Shown piece by piece: positions 15,747 to 22,862 of a stretch of DNA of 34,624 nt. A program made the position numbers and the translations under genes. The stretch comes from Thermoproteota archaeon (GTDB lineage: Archaea; Thermoproteota; Thermoprotei_A; Sulfolobales; Ignisphaeraceae): the NCBI GenBank assembly GCA_013154235.1, contig JAADCV010000010.1, positions 1 to 34,624 on the forward strand, given 5' to 3'. Each line of letters starts with the position of its first letter. Position 1 is the stretch's first letter. Under the pieces are notes generated by a model, which saw only the letters and a program-made list of their open reading frames with translations, was not told the DNA's origin and made no database searches.

Positions 15747-16632
15747 CTGGGCAACGCTATTCGTAGACGCCTTAACGCCTATGACGCCGCTGCTCGTTGC
15801 CAGCGTTGGCGAGATAATCAACGAGAAGGCTGGGGTAGTCAACATAGGTATCGAGGGGATAATGCTTCTCTCAGCCTTTGCCGCGACTCTAGCAACGTTT
15901 CTAAGCGGATCACCACTGATAGGCCTAGCTGCAGGTATCGGATGCGGTGTAGCTGTAGGCGCTCTCCACGGCTTCATAAGCGTGTACCTGAATGGAGACC
16001 AGATAATAAGCGGCATAGGCATAAACATGTTCGCCTACGGCCTCTGCGTAATGGGGTTGGTTCTCACCTGGCATAGCTACGGAGCATCTCCATCCGTACC
16101 GACGCTACCTAGCTTCAAAGTTGGCGAGAGCAGCGTTTCCGTGCTAACCATACCCTCGATACTCATAGCGGTAGGAGCTTGGTACCTCATAACGAGGACT
16201 AGAGCTGGGCTAAGGATAAGGGCTTGCGGCGAGGATCCTAGGTCTGCTGAGGCTATGGGTATAAACGTGCATAGGGTTAGGTTCCTATCCACACTCCTAG
16301 GAGCGGCGCTAATGGGCTACGCCGGCGCGTTTCTAGTTATAGGATGGATAGGTCAGTTCACGAAGGACATAACCTCAGGAATGGGATTCATCGCGCTAGC
16401 CAACGTCGCGTTCAGCAACTGGAACCCGCTGCTAGCCATCCTCGGCGCCTACATCTTCGGATTCTTCAACGCAGTGCCCTACGTCCTCCAGATGGCTATG
16501 GGGTTCGCTAGGTACGCCTACCTAGTCAAAACCATACCGTACTTAGCAACCGTAGCCGTGCTAGCTATAGTAGCTAGAAAGGCTAGGATGGCGATGCCCA
16601 GGGCTCTAGGCAAGCCATACATAAAGGAGTAG
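15739..16632 (+). CDS. Nucleoside ABC importer permease 2 (NupQ/YufQ type)
   Basis: Second BPD_transp_2 permease, 297 residues, shorter than the first as usual for this pair. Motifs are TPLLVASVGEIINEKAGVVN and IGIEGIMLLSAF near the N-terminus, then RACGEDPRSAEAMGINV near residue 160 and SGMGFIALANVAFSNWNP near 215. It completes a full importer of binding protein, double ATPase and two permeases in one direction. The ATG at 15739 overlaps the end of the first permease, pointing to coupled translation. The next gene starts 50 bp downstream with its own TATA-like CGTTTATGCC near 16640. Confidence 0.9.
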   Translation: MASWATLFVDALTPMTPLLVASVGEIINEKAGVVNIGIEGIMLLSAFAATLATFLSGSPLIGLAAGIGCGVAVGALHGFISVYLNGDQIISGIGINMFAYGLCVMGLVLTWHSYGASPSVPTLPSFKVGESSVSVLTIPSILIAVGAWYLITRTRAGLRIRACGEDPRSAEAMGINVHRVRFLSTLLGAALMGYAGAFLVIGWIGQFTKDITSGMGFIALANVAFSNWNPLLAILGAYIFGFFNAVPYVLQMAMGFARYAYLVKTIPYLATVAVLAIVARKARMAMPRALGKPYIKE

Positions 16633-16682
16633 CGCGCTACGTTTATGCCCTCTCTACACTAGTCTAGAGCGGCGCAGCGGTT

Positions 16683-17834
16683 ATGAGGAAAGCCGTAGCG
16701 GCGATAGCCTCAGCAGGCATAGCTATAGCGATAGTCCTGTCTCTACCCATCATCGCTCTAGAGATCCACGGAGGATCGGTGAAGCTCGTCCCACTCGAGC
16801 TCATACCGAGGAGCAACGTTAGCTCTATACTTCTAGCCAAGGTATCTAACCCTAGCCCCCTAACTCTAACGGTTAAGCTAAGCGCGCGGATATACGTCAA
16901 CAGCTCACTAGCCCTTACGTACCACGACACACTCTATCTAGGCTCCGGAGAATCGAAGCTCGTAAGGATATCCATACCGATGCCCGTGAAGCGGGGGAGC
17001 ATAGCCTACGTATCTATCAAGGGCAGTGAGGAGATATATCCCAAGCTCCTGCTACTACCATCTCTCGTCCCAGTCACCGCCAAGATCAGCGAGGAGGCCC
17101 TCGTACACGTAAGCCCGTGCTTCATAAGGGTTGTAGCGGCTGGATTCAGACCGCAGGTAGCGGTTGTGGGACAGCACGTCGTGGCGTGGGTAAAGCTCTA
17201 TTCCAGCGATAGCTGCACGGCTAGTGTCGCGATCCGGATACTCGAGGACATAACCGTGGGTACTGGAATACCCCTCACCACAAAGATCTTCTACGTTAGA
17301 TTCCCGGGAACATACACGCTTAACATCACCTGGACTCCGCCCTACCCCTCGAGCACATCCCTTAGAGGGTACTACCTAGCTGTATACATAAACGGAACGA
17401 ACTTCTACGTGATGCCCCCGATGTACCCGCCTAGGCTCAAGGTACTTCTAACACCTCCTAAGACGACCACATCATCCCCCGCGATATCCATACTCGTATC
17501 GAAGGCTTGGTGGATCGTCAACGGTAGAAAGGGTTGGGTAGCCAAGGTTGGAGAAGAGGTCTCGGGATGCGTAGAAATAGTTGCGGAGAGGCCGTGGAGT
17601 GGGTACGTAACTATAAAGATCCTTGAGGATAGCCCGGTTAGCAATGTTGTAGCGAGCAATAGTGTTCCGATAAGCGTCTCGCCTACCAAGCCAGCAACCA
17701 TCTGCGTATCGTTCTACCCCAGGGCCCCGAGCTCGAAGCTCATGCGCGGGTACTACATAGTGGTAGACGTTGGGAAGGCAACCATATACGTTATGCCTCC
17801 AAGCTACCCGCCTAGGCTAGAGGTCTCTAGGTAG
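16683..17834 (+). CDS. Secreted or membrane-anchored protein with two tandem repeat domains, function unknown
   Basis: I do not recognise a family. The 383 residues begin with a signal peptide or anchor (IASAGIAIAIVLSLPII). A beta-rich region (about 30-135) precedes two related domains, about 143-255 and 267-382. Both carry I(R/K)ILED near the middle and end in RGYYxxV, then YVMPPxYPPRLxV (positions 228-254 and 355-381), so they are internal duplicates, probably Ig-like surface domains. A short Thr/Ser linker (PPKTTTSSP) separates them. No catalytic motif is visible. It follows the nucleoside importer on the same strand but has a TATA-like element near 16640 and a short leader, so it may be separately transcribed. 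A role in substrate capture or cell surface structure is speculation. Confidence 0.75.
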   Translation: MRKAVAAIASAGIAIAIVLSLPIIALEIHGGSVKLVPLELIPRSNVSSILLAKVSNPSPLTLTVKLSARIYVNSSLALTYHDTLYLGSGESKLVRISIPMPVKRGSIAYVSIKGSEEIYPKLLLLPSLVPVTAKISEEALVHVSPCFIRVVAAGFRPQVAVVGQHVVAWVKLYSSDSCTASVAIRILEDITVGTGIPLTTKIFYVRFPGTYTLNITWTPPYPSSTSLRGYYLAVYINGTNFYVMPPMYPPRLKVLLTPPKTTTSSPAISILVSKAWWIVNGRKGWVAKVGEEVSGCVEIVAERPWSGYVTIKILEDSPVSNVVASNSVPISVSPTKPATICVSFYPRAPSSKLMRGYYIVVDVGKATIYVMPPSYPPRLEVSR

Positions 17835-17868
17835 CTCTTCCAAAGCGTGTAGCTCGCTACAGAGACCT
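17821..17868 (+). terminator. Nested inverted repeats at the 3' end of the repeat-domain protein gene
   Basis: AGGTCTCT (17821-17828) pairs with AGAGACCT (17861-17868), enclosing the stop codon and an inner hairpin TGTAGC-TC-GCTACA (17848-17861). The two share one base, so they compete at the edge. A 3'-end or terminator structure is likely; there is no strong T-run directly after it. Confidence 0.4.
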
Positions 17869-17890
17869 CTATTGATTACTACCTCGAGCA

Positions 17891-17902
17891 ATCTAAATAA
17901 AA
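17891..17902 (+). promoter_or_regulatory. TATA-box promoter of the UPF0200 gene
   Basis: CTAAATAAAATC is the only strong AT-rich element in the 104-bp gap. A start site near 17922 would give a 17-nt leader to the ATG at 17939. Confidence 0.5.
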
Positions 17903-17938
17903 TCCTTAGCCGCTTACCCTAGGGCTACGGGTCTAGGA

Positions 17939-18514
17939 ATGACGTGCAGTATGGGTATAGCGATTGTGGGTATGCCGGGTAGCGGCAAGACAACTTGTAT
18001 CAATGCTGCTCTAGAGTCTCTAGGTATAGAGAGGGTCTCTCTGGGAGATGTAGTTAGAGAGGAGGCGAAGAAGCGAGGCGTGCCTATGGAGAGGCTGAAC
18101 GAGTTTGCTAACGATCTTAGGAGAGAGCTGGGGCCTGCCGCTGTAGCTATTCTTGCTAGAAGGAAGATTGAGGAGCTGAGGGGCCCCGCATGTATAATCG
18201 ACGGTGTTAGGAGCCTTCATGAGGTCGACTACTTTAGGAACGAACTAGGTCTCGAGCTGGTTATCGTCGCAATTCACTCAAGTCCTAGGACAAGGTTCGA
18301 GAGGCTTAGGAGGAGAGGCAGGCCTGATGATCCTAGGACGTGGGAGGAGTTCGTTGCTAGGGATCGACGCGAGCTCTCGTGGGGAATAGGCAGCGTTATA
18401 GCGCTAGCTGATCACATGATCGTGAACGAGGGAGGTGTAGAGGAGCTTCGTAGAGCATGTGTAGAGGTTATAGGTAGTGTGTTAAGGGCTCTGCAAAGCT
18501 CATCGCGTCCCTAG
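17939..18514 (+). CDS. UPF0200-family P-loop protein (adenylate kinase / dephospho-CoA kinase-like)
   Basis: A cytoplasmic P-loop nucleotide-binding protein of 191 residues. Walker A is GMPGSGKTT at residues 11-19, followed by VSLGDVVREEAKKRG, a nucleoside-monophosphate-kinase-like segment. Further features are ACIIDGVRSLHEVDYFR (about 81) and an Arg-rich lid region, RFERLRRRGRPDDPRTWEEF (about 119-138). This is the pattern of archaeal UPF0200 proteins, whose substrate is unsettled. A second in-frame ATG at 17951 would give the usual family N-terminus, directly before IAIVGMPGSGK; I kept 17939 because it fits the promoter spacing. It overlaps the convergent methyltransferase gene by 47 bp. 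Confidence 0.82.
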   Translation: MTCSMGIAIVGMPGSGKTTCINAALESLGIERVSLGDVVREEAKKRGVPMERLNEFANDLRRELGPAAVAILARRKIEELRGPACIIDGVRSLHEVDYFRNELGLELVIVAIHSSPRTRFERLRRRGRPDDPRTWEEFVARDRRELSWGIGSVIALADHMIVNEGGVEELRRACVEVIGSVLRALQSSSRP

Positions 18515-19274
18515 CACTGATGCTGCCTCTAGGCTTGCAGCAGACTACGATTCCACGGCTTTCGCTCTCTAGGACTATCTCGACTTCTCTAAAGTACGGG
18601 TAGGCTAGGGCTGCTACTAGCGCGGGGGTCCACAGCATGCATACTCTGTGCTCGACTATCCTCCCGCTAGATAGATCGATTAGCGCTCTTCTAACTGTTG
18701 ACGTGCATGGGTCGTAGCCTCGGTGAAGGCTTATCGCAGCTCTATCGCTTGGCTCTGGCCACACGTACCTGTAGCCAGTGCCTAGAAAGACGCTCTGCAT
18801 CCTATCTACCTCCTCTATTAGCAGGCACCCATTGCTGCTCAATGCTAGGGATAGCCCCGCTAGAACCCTATGCATTTCGAAGGGGTTGAAATGGGCTGAG
18901 CTGCAGCCCCAGATCACGGATATATCGAAGAGCCTAGGTCTCAGGAATGATAGGTTCCTAGCGTCTCCGCATACAGAATCAGATAGAAGCACTCTTTGGC
19001 TTACCCGAGGTAGGAGCGAGCACGCTAGATCAACGAACAGTACCTCTGGGACAAAGCCCTCGTCCTCAAGAGCCTTAGCCAGAGCGTAGCCTCCGATTCC
19101 ACCTCCGCTGCAGCAGTCGAGAACCTTAACGTGCTTCTTTCCGGTAAGGCACTCGCGTAGCAGTCCAAGTGATAGAAGCTTGCGTAGCTTTACGTAGCTC
19201 TCTACGAGTCTGTTGCTTCTAGGGCTAGAGTCCCATCCCAGCACGCTGTATAGAGCATCTAGATCCTCTTCCAA
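18468..19274 (-). CDS. Class I SAM-dependent methyltransferase-like protein, substrate unknown
   Basis: 268 residues with a Rossmann motif I, VKVLDCCSGGGIGGYALAKAL (about residues 49-69), then VLFVDLA (motif II acidic residue near 81), GDARNLSFL (motif III) and a motif IV-like VIWGCSSAHFNP near 120. This supports SAM binding; the target is not evident. The start is TTG at 19274; no better start precedes the first conserved stretch. Its 3' end overlaps the UPF0200 gene by 47 bp, tail to tail. It is divergent from the aldolase-family gene, with 55 bp between the starts, so promoters must lie in that gap. Confidence 0.72.
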   Translation of the reverse strand: MEEDLDALYSVLGWDSSPRSNRLVESYVKLRKLLSLGLLRECLTGKKHVKVLDCCSGGGIGGYALAKALEDEGFVPEVLFVDLACSLLPRVSQRVLLSDSVCGDARNLSFLRPRLFDISVIWGCSSAHFNPFEMHRVLAGLSLALSSNGCLLIEEVDRMQSVFLGTGYRYVWPEPSDRAAISLHRGYDPCTSTVRRALIDLSSGRIVEHRVCMLWTPALVAALAYPYFREVEIVLESESRGIVVCCKPRGSISARDAMSFAEPLTHYL

Positions 19275-19329
19275 CGCTACTCAGCCTAATTTCCTCGCCT
19301 AGCTCGATATCAGTATACGGGGTGATTAT

Positions 19330-20253
19330 ATGGCTCGCGTGAGCGGCGTTATAGTGCCGATGGTAACGCCGTTCAGAAAGGACTATTCGCTAGATCTAGA
19401 GGCAGCCTCGTGGCTAGCTAGGTACCTCAGCAACGCTGGAGTAGACGCAATATTCCCGAACTCTACAACGGGGGAGTTCCCTCACCTAACGATGGATGAG
19501 GCTACAGAGCTTGTCAAGGCTGTTATAGATGCTGTGCCGAGTTCTGTAGCGGTTACCCCAGGGATCAGTGCTAACACTACGCTGCACAGCATCGAGCTTG
19601 CTAAGAGATTTAGGGATCTAGGGGTTGAGACCGTGATCTCGACAACCCCGTACTACTTTAAGCTAGGTCCACGCGCGCTCTACAACCACTTCGCTGAGAT
19701 AGCATCGAGTGTCGATGTAAACATTGTGCTGTACTGCATACCCTCTACAACGGGAGTCGTTATACCCCCTAGCGTTGTTAGGGAGCTAGCCATCGAGTTC
19801 AGCAACGTTGTAGGGATAAAGATAACCTACGACTCTATGAGCTACATAAAGAAGGTTCTAGACGAGGTTAAGGGAGCTAGAAGGGACTTCTCGGTACTTC
19901 TAGGCATAGACACCATGCTGCTCCACGGACTCATAGAGGGGTGCGATGGTGGTGTAGTAGGGCTAGCTAACGTAGCTCCATGGATCCATATAGACCTTGT
20001 TAGGAAGTGGAGGAGCGGCGACATAGGCAGCGCCCTAGAGGCGCATCGAAAGCTATGTAGGCTTTACCGCGTTTACGAGATCGATAAGCCAGCTCCAAGC
20101 GTTGTTAAAGCAGCACTAGAATCCATAGGAGCACCCATATCTCGAGTGGTTAGACCTCCTCTTGAGCCCCTTACCGACGCTGAGAAGAACTTCGTTAGGA
20201 GGGTGCTAGCCGAGGTAGGCGTAGATCGGGACGCGCAGAAGTTCGTTCCCTAA
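19330..20253 (+). CDS. DHDPS/NAL-family aldolase or dehydratase (possible KDG aldolase)
   Basis: A Schiff-base class I aldolase-family enzyme, 307 residues, of the family that includes dihydrodipicolinate synthase, N-acetylneuraminate lyase and archaeal 2-keto-3-deoxygluconate aldolase. Landmarks are VTPF (12-15), the NSTTGEFPHL loop (44-53), Tyr135 in VLYCIPSTTG and the Schiff-base Lys164 in VGIKITYD. In archaeal DHDPS and KDG aldolase the Tyr is usually followed by Asn; here it is Cys. Substrate cannot be set from sequence. In a saccharolytic crenarchaeon KDG aldolase of the branched Entner-Doudoroff pathway is plausible, but no partner gene of that or the lysine pathway is next to it. GGTGAT lies just before the ATG. 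Confidence 0.83.
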   Translation: MARVSGVIVPMVTPFRKDYSLDLEAASWLARYLSNAGVDAIFPNSTTGEFPHLTMDEATELVKAVIDAVPSSVAVTPGISANTTLHSIELAKRFRDLGVETVISTTPYYFKLGPRALYNHFAEIASSVDVNIVLYCIPSTTGVVIPPSVVRELAIEFSNVVGIKITYDSMSYIKKVLDEVKGARRDFSVLLGIDTMLLHGLIEGCDGGVVGLANVAPWIHIDLVRKWRSGDIGSALEAHRKLCRLYRVYEIDKPAPSVVKAALESIGAPISRVVRPPLEPLTDAEKNFVRRVLAEVGVDRDAQKFVP

Positions 20254-20420
20254 GATTTTTACAGCTTTGTATGCGCTTGAACCCATAAGCAAAGCGGTTC
20301 AACGCTACCTAAGTACTTGAGCTAGGGTTTCTAGTCTAGCTCGCTGCATCCCTACACCGCTGATGCAGAAGCTCATTTGTTCCGGAGTTGAGATGCAGCG
20401 AGCTGAAAAACGTTTGGAGG
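20254..20420. other. Structured convergent intergenic region with two inverted repeats
   Basis: 167 bp between the converging aldolase gene and the secreted-protein gene, with no ORF. GATTTTTAC directly after the aldolase stop fits a T-run terminator. TTGAACC (20277-20283) and GGTTCAA (20296-20302) form a 7-bp hairpin. A larger perfect 13-bp inverted repeat, AGCTCGCTGCATC (20338-20350) with GATGCAGCGAGCT (20392-20404), encloses 41 bases. A second copy of GATGCAG at 20362-20368 can pair with the same left arm, so two exclusive folds exist. CGTTTTTC read on the minus strand gives a T-run for the opposite gene. It may be a bidirectional terminator or a small structured RNA. Confidence 0.5.
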
Positions 20421-21422
20421 CTAGCTGGTTGAGAACGAGCCCTTCATTAGGAGCTTGTTGTCCACATTGAACACGTACGTCTGGTTCCCTACGGTGACAC
20501 TGAGCCTCACCTTCTTAGCGAAGCACTGGACAGTTATCGTTGCGCCGCCTAGATCCTTGAGCTTTATCAGCTCGTCAGCGTAGGCCCTTATGCTGAATCC
20601 GCTCATCTTAGCGTTGTAGTTGACTAGGAGCTCTATGGTGCTAGAGTTTATCTGCTTTACTGTAACGCTACCTGGGATCGCCTTTATAGCGTTGTAGAGG
20701 TCTGATGATCCGATGCTTCTCGAGCTGTTGACTAGAATAGCACCGCTTCTGCTTAGCTCTAGGCACTGCTTACCTCTCGGTGCTCTCGATCCCTGCGATG
20801 GCATGTACTCGTACGTGCAGTAGGTCTTCAGCGTCTCGTCCTTGTCGTAGCTGTACTCGCTAACGCGGCTGATTACGAAGGAGGCTATAGGCATCGTCAC
20901 GTTTATTATCTCCTTCGAGACGAGCGGCGGCGAGTAGAACCCTACATCAACTAGGCTAATGACGTTTCTGGGCATGGCGCTACTCATAGCTACCTCGACG
21001 TAGCTACCTCTCTTCCTAATGGTGAAGTTTAGCGGTAGTGGAGTAAAGTTGCTTAGGATAACAACTCTCGAGCCGCTTAGGTTAAGGGCTCTAACACCTA
21101 TCGTTCCAGCAACGTGGATAGCGCTCTTTGGGAAGCTGTAGGGGGAGAGGAGGCACGGCATCATGAACCCGTTGGCTAGCGCGACAGCTATGGGCCTAGC
21201 CATCTGCTCCCCATTTATGCTCGCGCTAACGTAGGACATTAGCAGCGTTGAGCTGAAGTGCCTAACAAAGCTGTATCTACATGCTTGAGCTTGGAGGCTC
21301 ACGCCGGACTGCGATAGGGGGCTAGCTACTCCATGGCTCCAGCTGGTGGATGCGATGTAGCCCACAACCACGCCTATGGCTATAGCAGCTACTACCGCAG
21401 CAAGCACGTACGCTTTCCTCAA
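20421..21422 (-). CDS. Secreted or membrane-anchored protein of unknown function
   Basis: 333 residues that I cannot place in a family. The N-terminus is a signal anchor: MRKAYVLAAVV followed by a hydrophobic run to about residue 27. The rest is polar and beta-rich with many N-x-S/T sequons (for example NLSGS, NFTPLPLNFT, NVTMP, NSSR, NSST), consistent with a glycosylated surface protein. Five or so cysteines are scattered. No catalytic motif or C-terminal anchor is seen. The start is TTG at 21422. On its strand CGTATAATACC (about 21467-21477) is a good TATA box, so it likely has its own promoter though it follows the GH1 gene on the same strand. Confidence 0.68.
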   Translation of the reverse strand: MRKAYVLAAVVAAIAIGVVVGYIASTSWSHGVASPLSQSGVSLQAQACRYSFVRHFSSTLLMSYVSASINGEQMARPIAVALANGFMMPCLLSPYSFPKSAIHVAGTIGVRALNLSGSRVVILSNFTPLPLNFTIRKRGSYVEVAMSSAMPRNVISLVDVGFYSPPLVSKEIINVTMPIASFVISRVSEYSYDKDETLKTYCTYEYMPSQGSRAPRGKQCLELSRSGAILVNSSRSIGSSDLYNAIKAIPGSVTVKQINSSTIELLVNYNAKMSGFSIRAYADELIKLKDLGGATITVQCFAKKVRLSVTVGNQTYVFNVDNKLLMKGSFSTS

Positions 21423-21488
21423 CCCGATCTAGCCACCTCAGCCTCTACCTAGGGCTGCCCCAGGTATTATACGTCTATGAATCGATGG

Positions 21489-22760
21489 CTAGCACGCGCT
21501 CTCTGCACCTACGCGCTTCATCACCTCGCCGAGATCCCTGCTCCTAATTATCGTCGAGTACACCTCTGCGCTCCTCCGCAATCGCCTCTCGAACGTCTGG
21601 AAATCAACCTCCACCAATCCGAACCTCTGCGTATAGCCCCTATCCCACTCGAAGTTGTCAAGCAGGCTCCAGTAGAAGTAGCCCTTAACTCTCGCTCCTA
21701 GCTCCATAGCCTTGAGGAGGCAGTAGAGGTGCTCCACTATAGCTCTAGACCTAAGGTCGTCGCTCTCGACGGCGAACCCGTTCTCGGTGATGTATATCTC
21801 CTTCCCGAAGATCCTGTGGGTCTCAGCTACAACCTCCTTTATCCCTCGAGGATGTATGTAGTACCCCATGGTCGACCTCGCTGGGCTCTGCAGAGGCTCA
21901 ATACTTAGGAACATTCTGAGCGGGTTCCAGCTGTGCCCAACTTTCAGTGCTGTGTAGTAGTTCACGCCTATGAAGTCCAGCCCTGACTCCCTAACCCTGT
22001 ACCTACCAGCGAATCCCCTAAGCTCTCCGGATATGACACCCTTTAGGAAGCCCCAGTTCCATATCTCCTCAACACGCTCCTTGGCTCTCGAATCGAGCCT
22101 ACTGCTAGATCTAGGAACGAACCACATCATGTTCTGCGCTATGCCAACAGCGCCTCTACCCCTAAGTATCTCGTAGGCTCTAGCATGCGCCTCAGCTAGA
22201 TTCCTTAGAACAGCGTCAGCTAGCTTAGGGTTTCTCTCACCGGGAGGCCACGAACCCTGGATGAAGCCCATGAATGCGTAGACGTTAGGCTCGTTTATCG
22301 TTATCCACAGCCTAACATCCCTAAACTCGTCAGCTAGTAGCTCTACGTATCTAGCGAAGTGCTCAATATTCTCGCTCTTCCTCCAGCCCCCGAGCCTCGC
22401 GAACCATATGGGGTTCGTGAAGTGGTGTATGGTTATAACGGGCTCTATACCGTACCTCCTTAGAAGCGCTAGTATCTCGTGATACCTCTGCAGAGCACCG
22501 TAGTCAATCCTCTTTGGCTGGGGAAACAGCCTGCTCCACTCCACAGAGAACCTATATGCTTGGATCCCGAGCTCAGCCATTATCTCTATGTCTATCCTGT
22601 ACAGCTCCCAGTGGTTACACGCCTTACCACTTCTAGAGGGTACCCTACCGCTCTCCTCCCACTCCCACCAATCAGCGTTCCTATTATCTCCCTCCACCTG
22701 GTACGCTGACGTAGCTACCCCAAACACAAACTCCTCTGGAAACCTGAGCGAGCGACCCAT
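21489..22760 (-). CDS. Glycoside hydrolase family 1 beta-glycosidase, compact form
   Basis: Hydrolyses beta-glycosidic bonds with retention. GH1 landmarks: FVFGVATSAYQVEG at 11-24, the general acid/base Glu157 in TINEPN, NYYTALK near 268, the nucleophile Glu326 in ITENGFA, and the substrate-subsite stretch YFYWSLLDNFEWDRGY (361-376). At 423 residues it is shorter than Sulfolobus-type enzymes (about 490) and close to the compact archaeal type known from Pyrococcus horikoshii. There is no signal peptide, so it is probably cytoplasmic and acts on imported oligosaccharides, perhaps those taken up by the family 5 importer. Start ATG 22760; on its strand AATAAAGAG (about 22790-22800) fits a TATA box. 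A C/D box RNA lies just upstream. Confidence 0.93.
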   Translation of the reverse strand: MGRSLRFPEEFVFGVATSAYQVEGDNRNADWWEWEESGRVPSRSGKACNHWELYRIDIEIMAELGIQAYRFSVEWSRLFPQPKRIDYGALQRYHEILALLRRYGIEPVITIHHFTNPIWFARLGGWRKSENIEHFARYVELLADEFRDVRLWITINEPNVYAFMGFIQGSWPPGERNPKLADAVLRNLAEAHARAYEILRGRGAVGIAQNMMWFVPRSSSRLDSRAKERVEEIWNWGFLKGVISGELRGFAGRYRVRESGLDFIGVNYYTALKVGHSWNPLRMFLSIEPLQSPARSTMGYYIHPRGIKEVVAETHRIFGKEIYITENGFAVESDDLRSRAIVEHLYCLLKAMELGARVKGYFYWSLLDNFEWDRGYTQRFGLVEVDFQTFERRLRRSAEVYSTIIRSRDLGEVMKRVGAESAC

Positions 22761-22807
22761 AGCCGCAGCCCTTTCGTCATCGATTCCAGGGCTCTTTATT
22801 GAGGGCT

Positions 22808-22862
22808 TTGTCAGCCGCTCGACAGTTCATCACCTTATCAGTGGGGGAGCCTCATCACTATC
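22808..22862 (-). ncRNA. C/D box guide RNA beginning on the stop codon of the PLP-fold/HTH gene
   Basis: Minus-strand order: C box GTGATGA (22858-22852), 10-nt guide, D' box CTGA (22841-22838), 4-nt spacer, C' box GTGATGA (22833-22827), 12-nt guide, D box CTGA (22814-22811). All boxes are consensus. The first base of the C box is the last base of the upstream gene's TAG stop. Predicted methylation sites are TGGG[G]GAGCC (D') and CCGC[U]CGACAGT (D). No separate promoter is evident, so it is probably cut from the upstream gene's transcript. It lies in the 97-bp gap before the GH1 gene. Confidence 0.87.

Noticed and set aside
20277-20302. GGTTCAA-type hairpin resembling a tRNA T-arm
   Set aside because: There is no anticodon arm, D-arm or acceptor stem around it on either strand.
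20360-20406. Possible fourth C/D RNA (CTGATGC ... CTGA)
   Set aside because: The C box departs from consensus at two positions and no C'/D' pair is present; the inverted repeat explains the region better.
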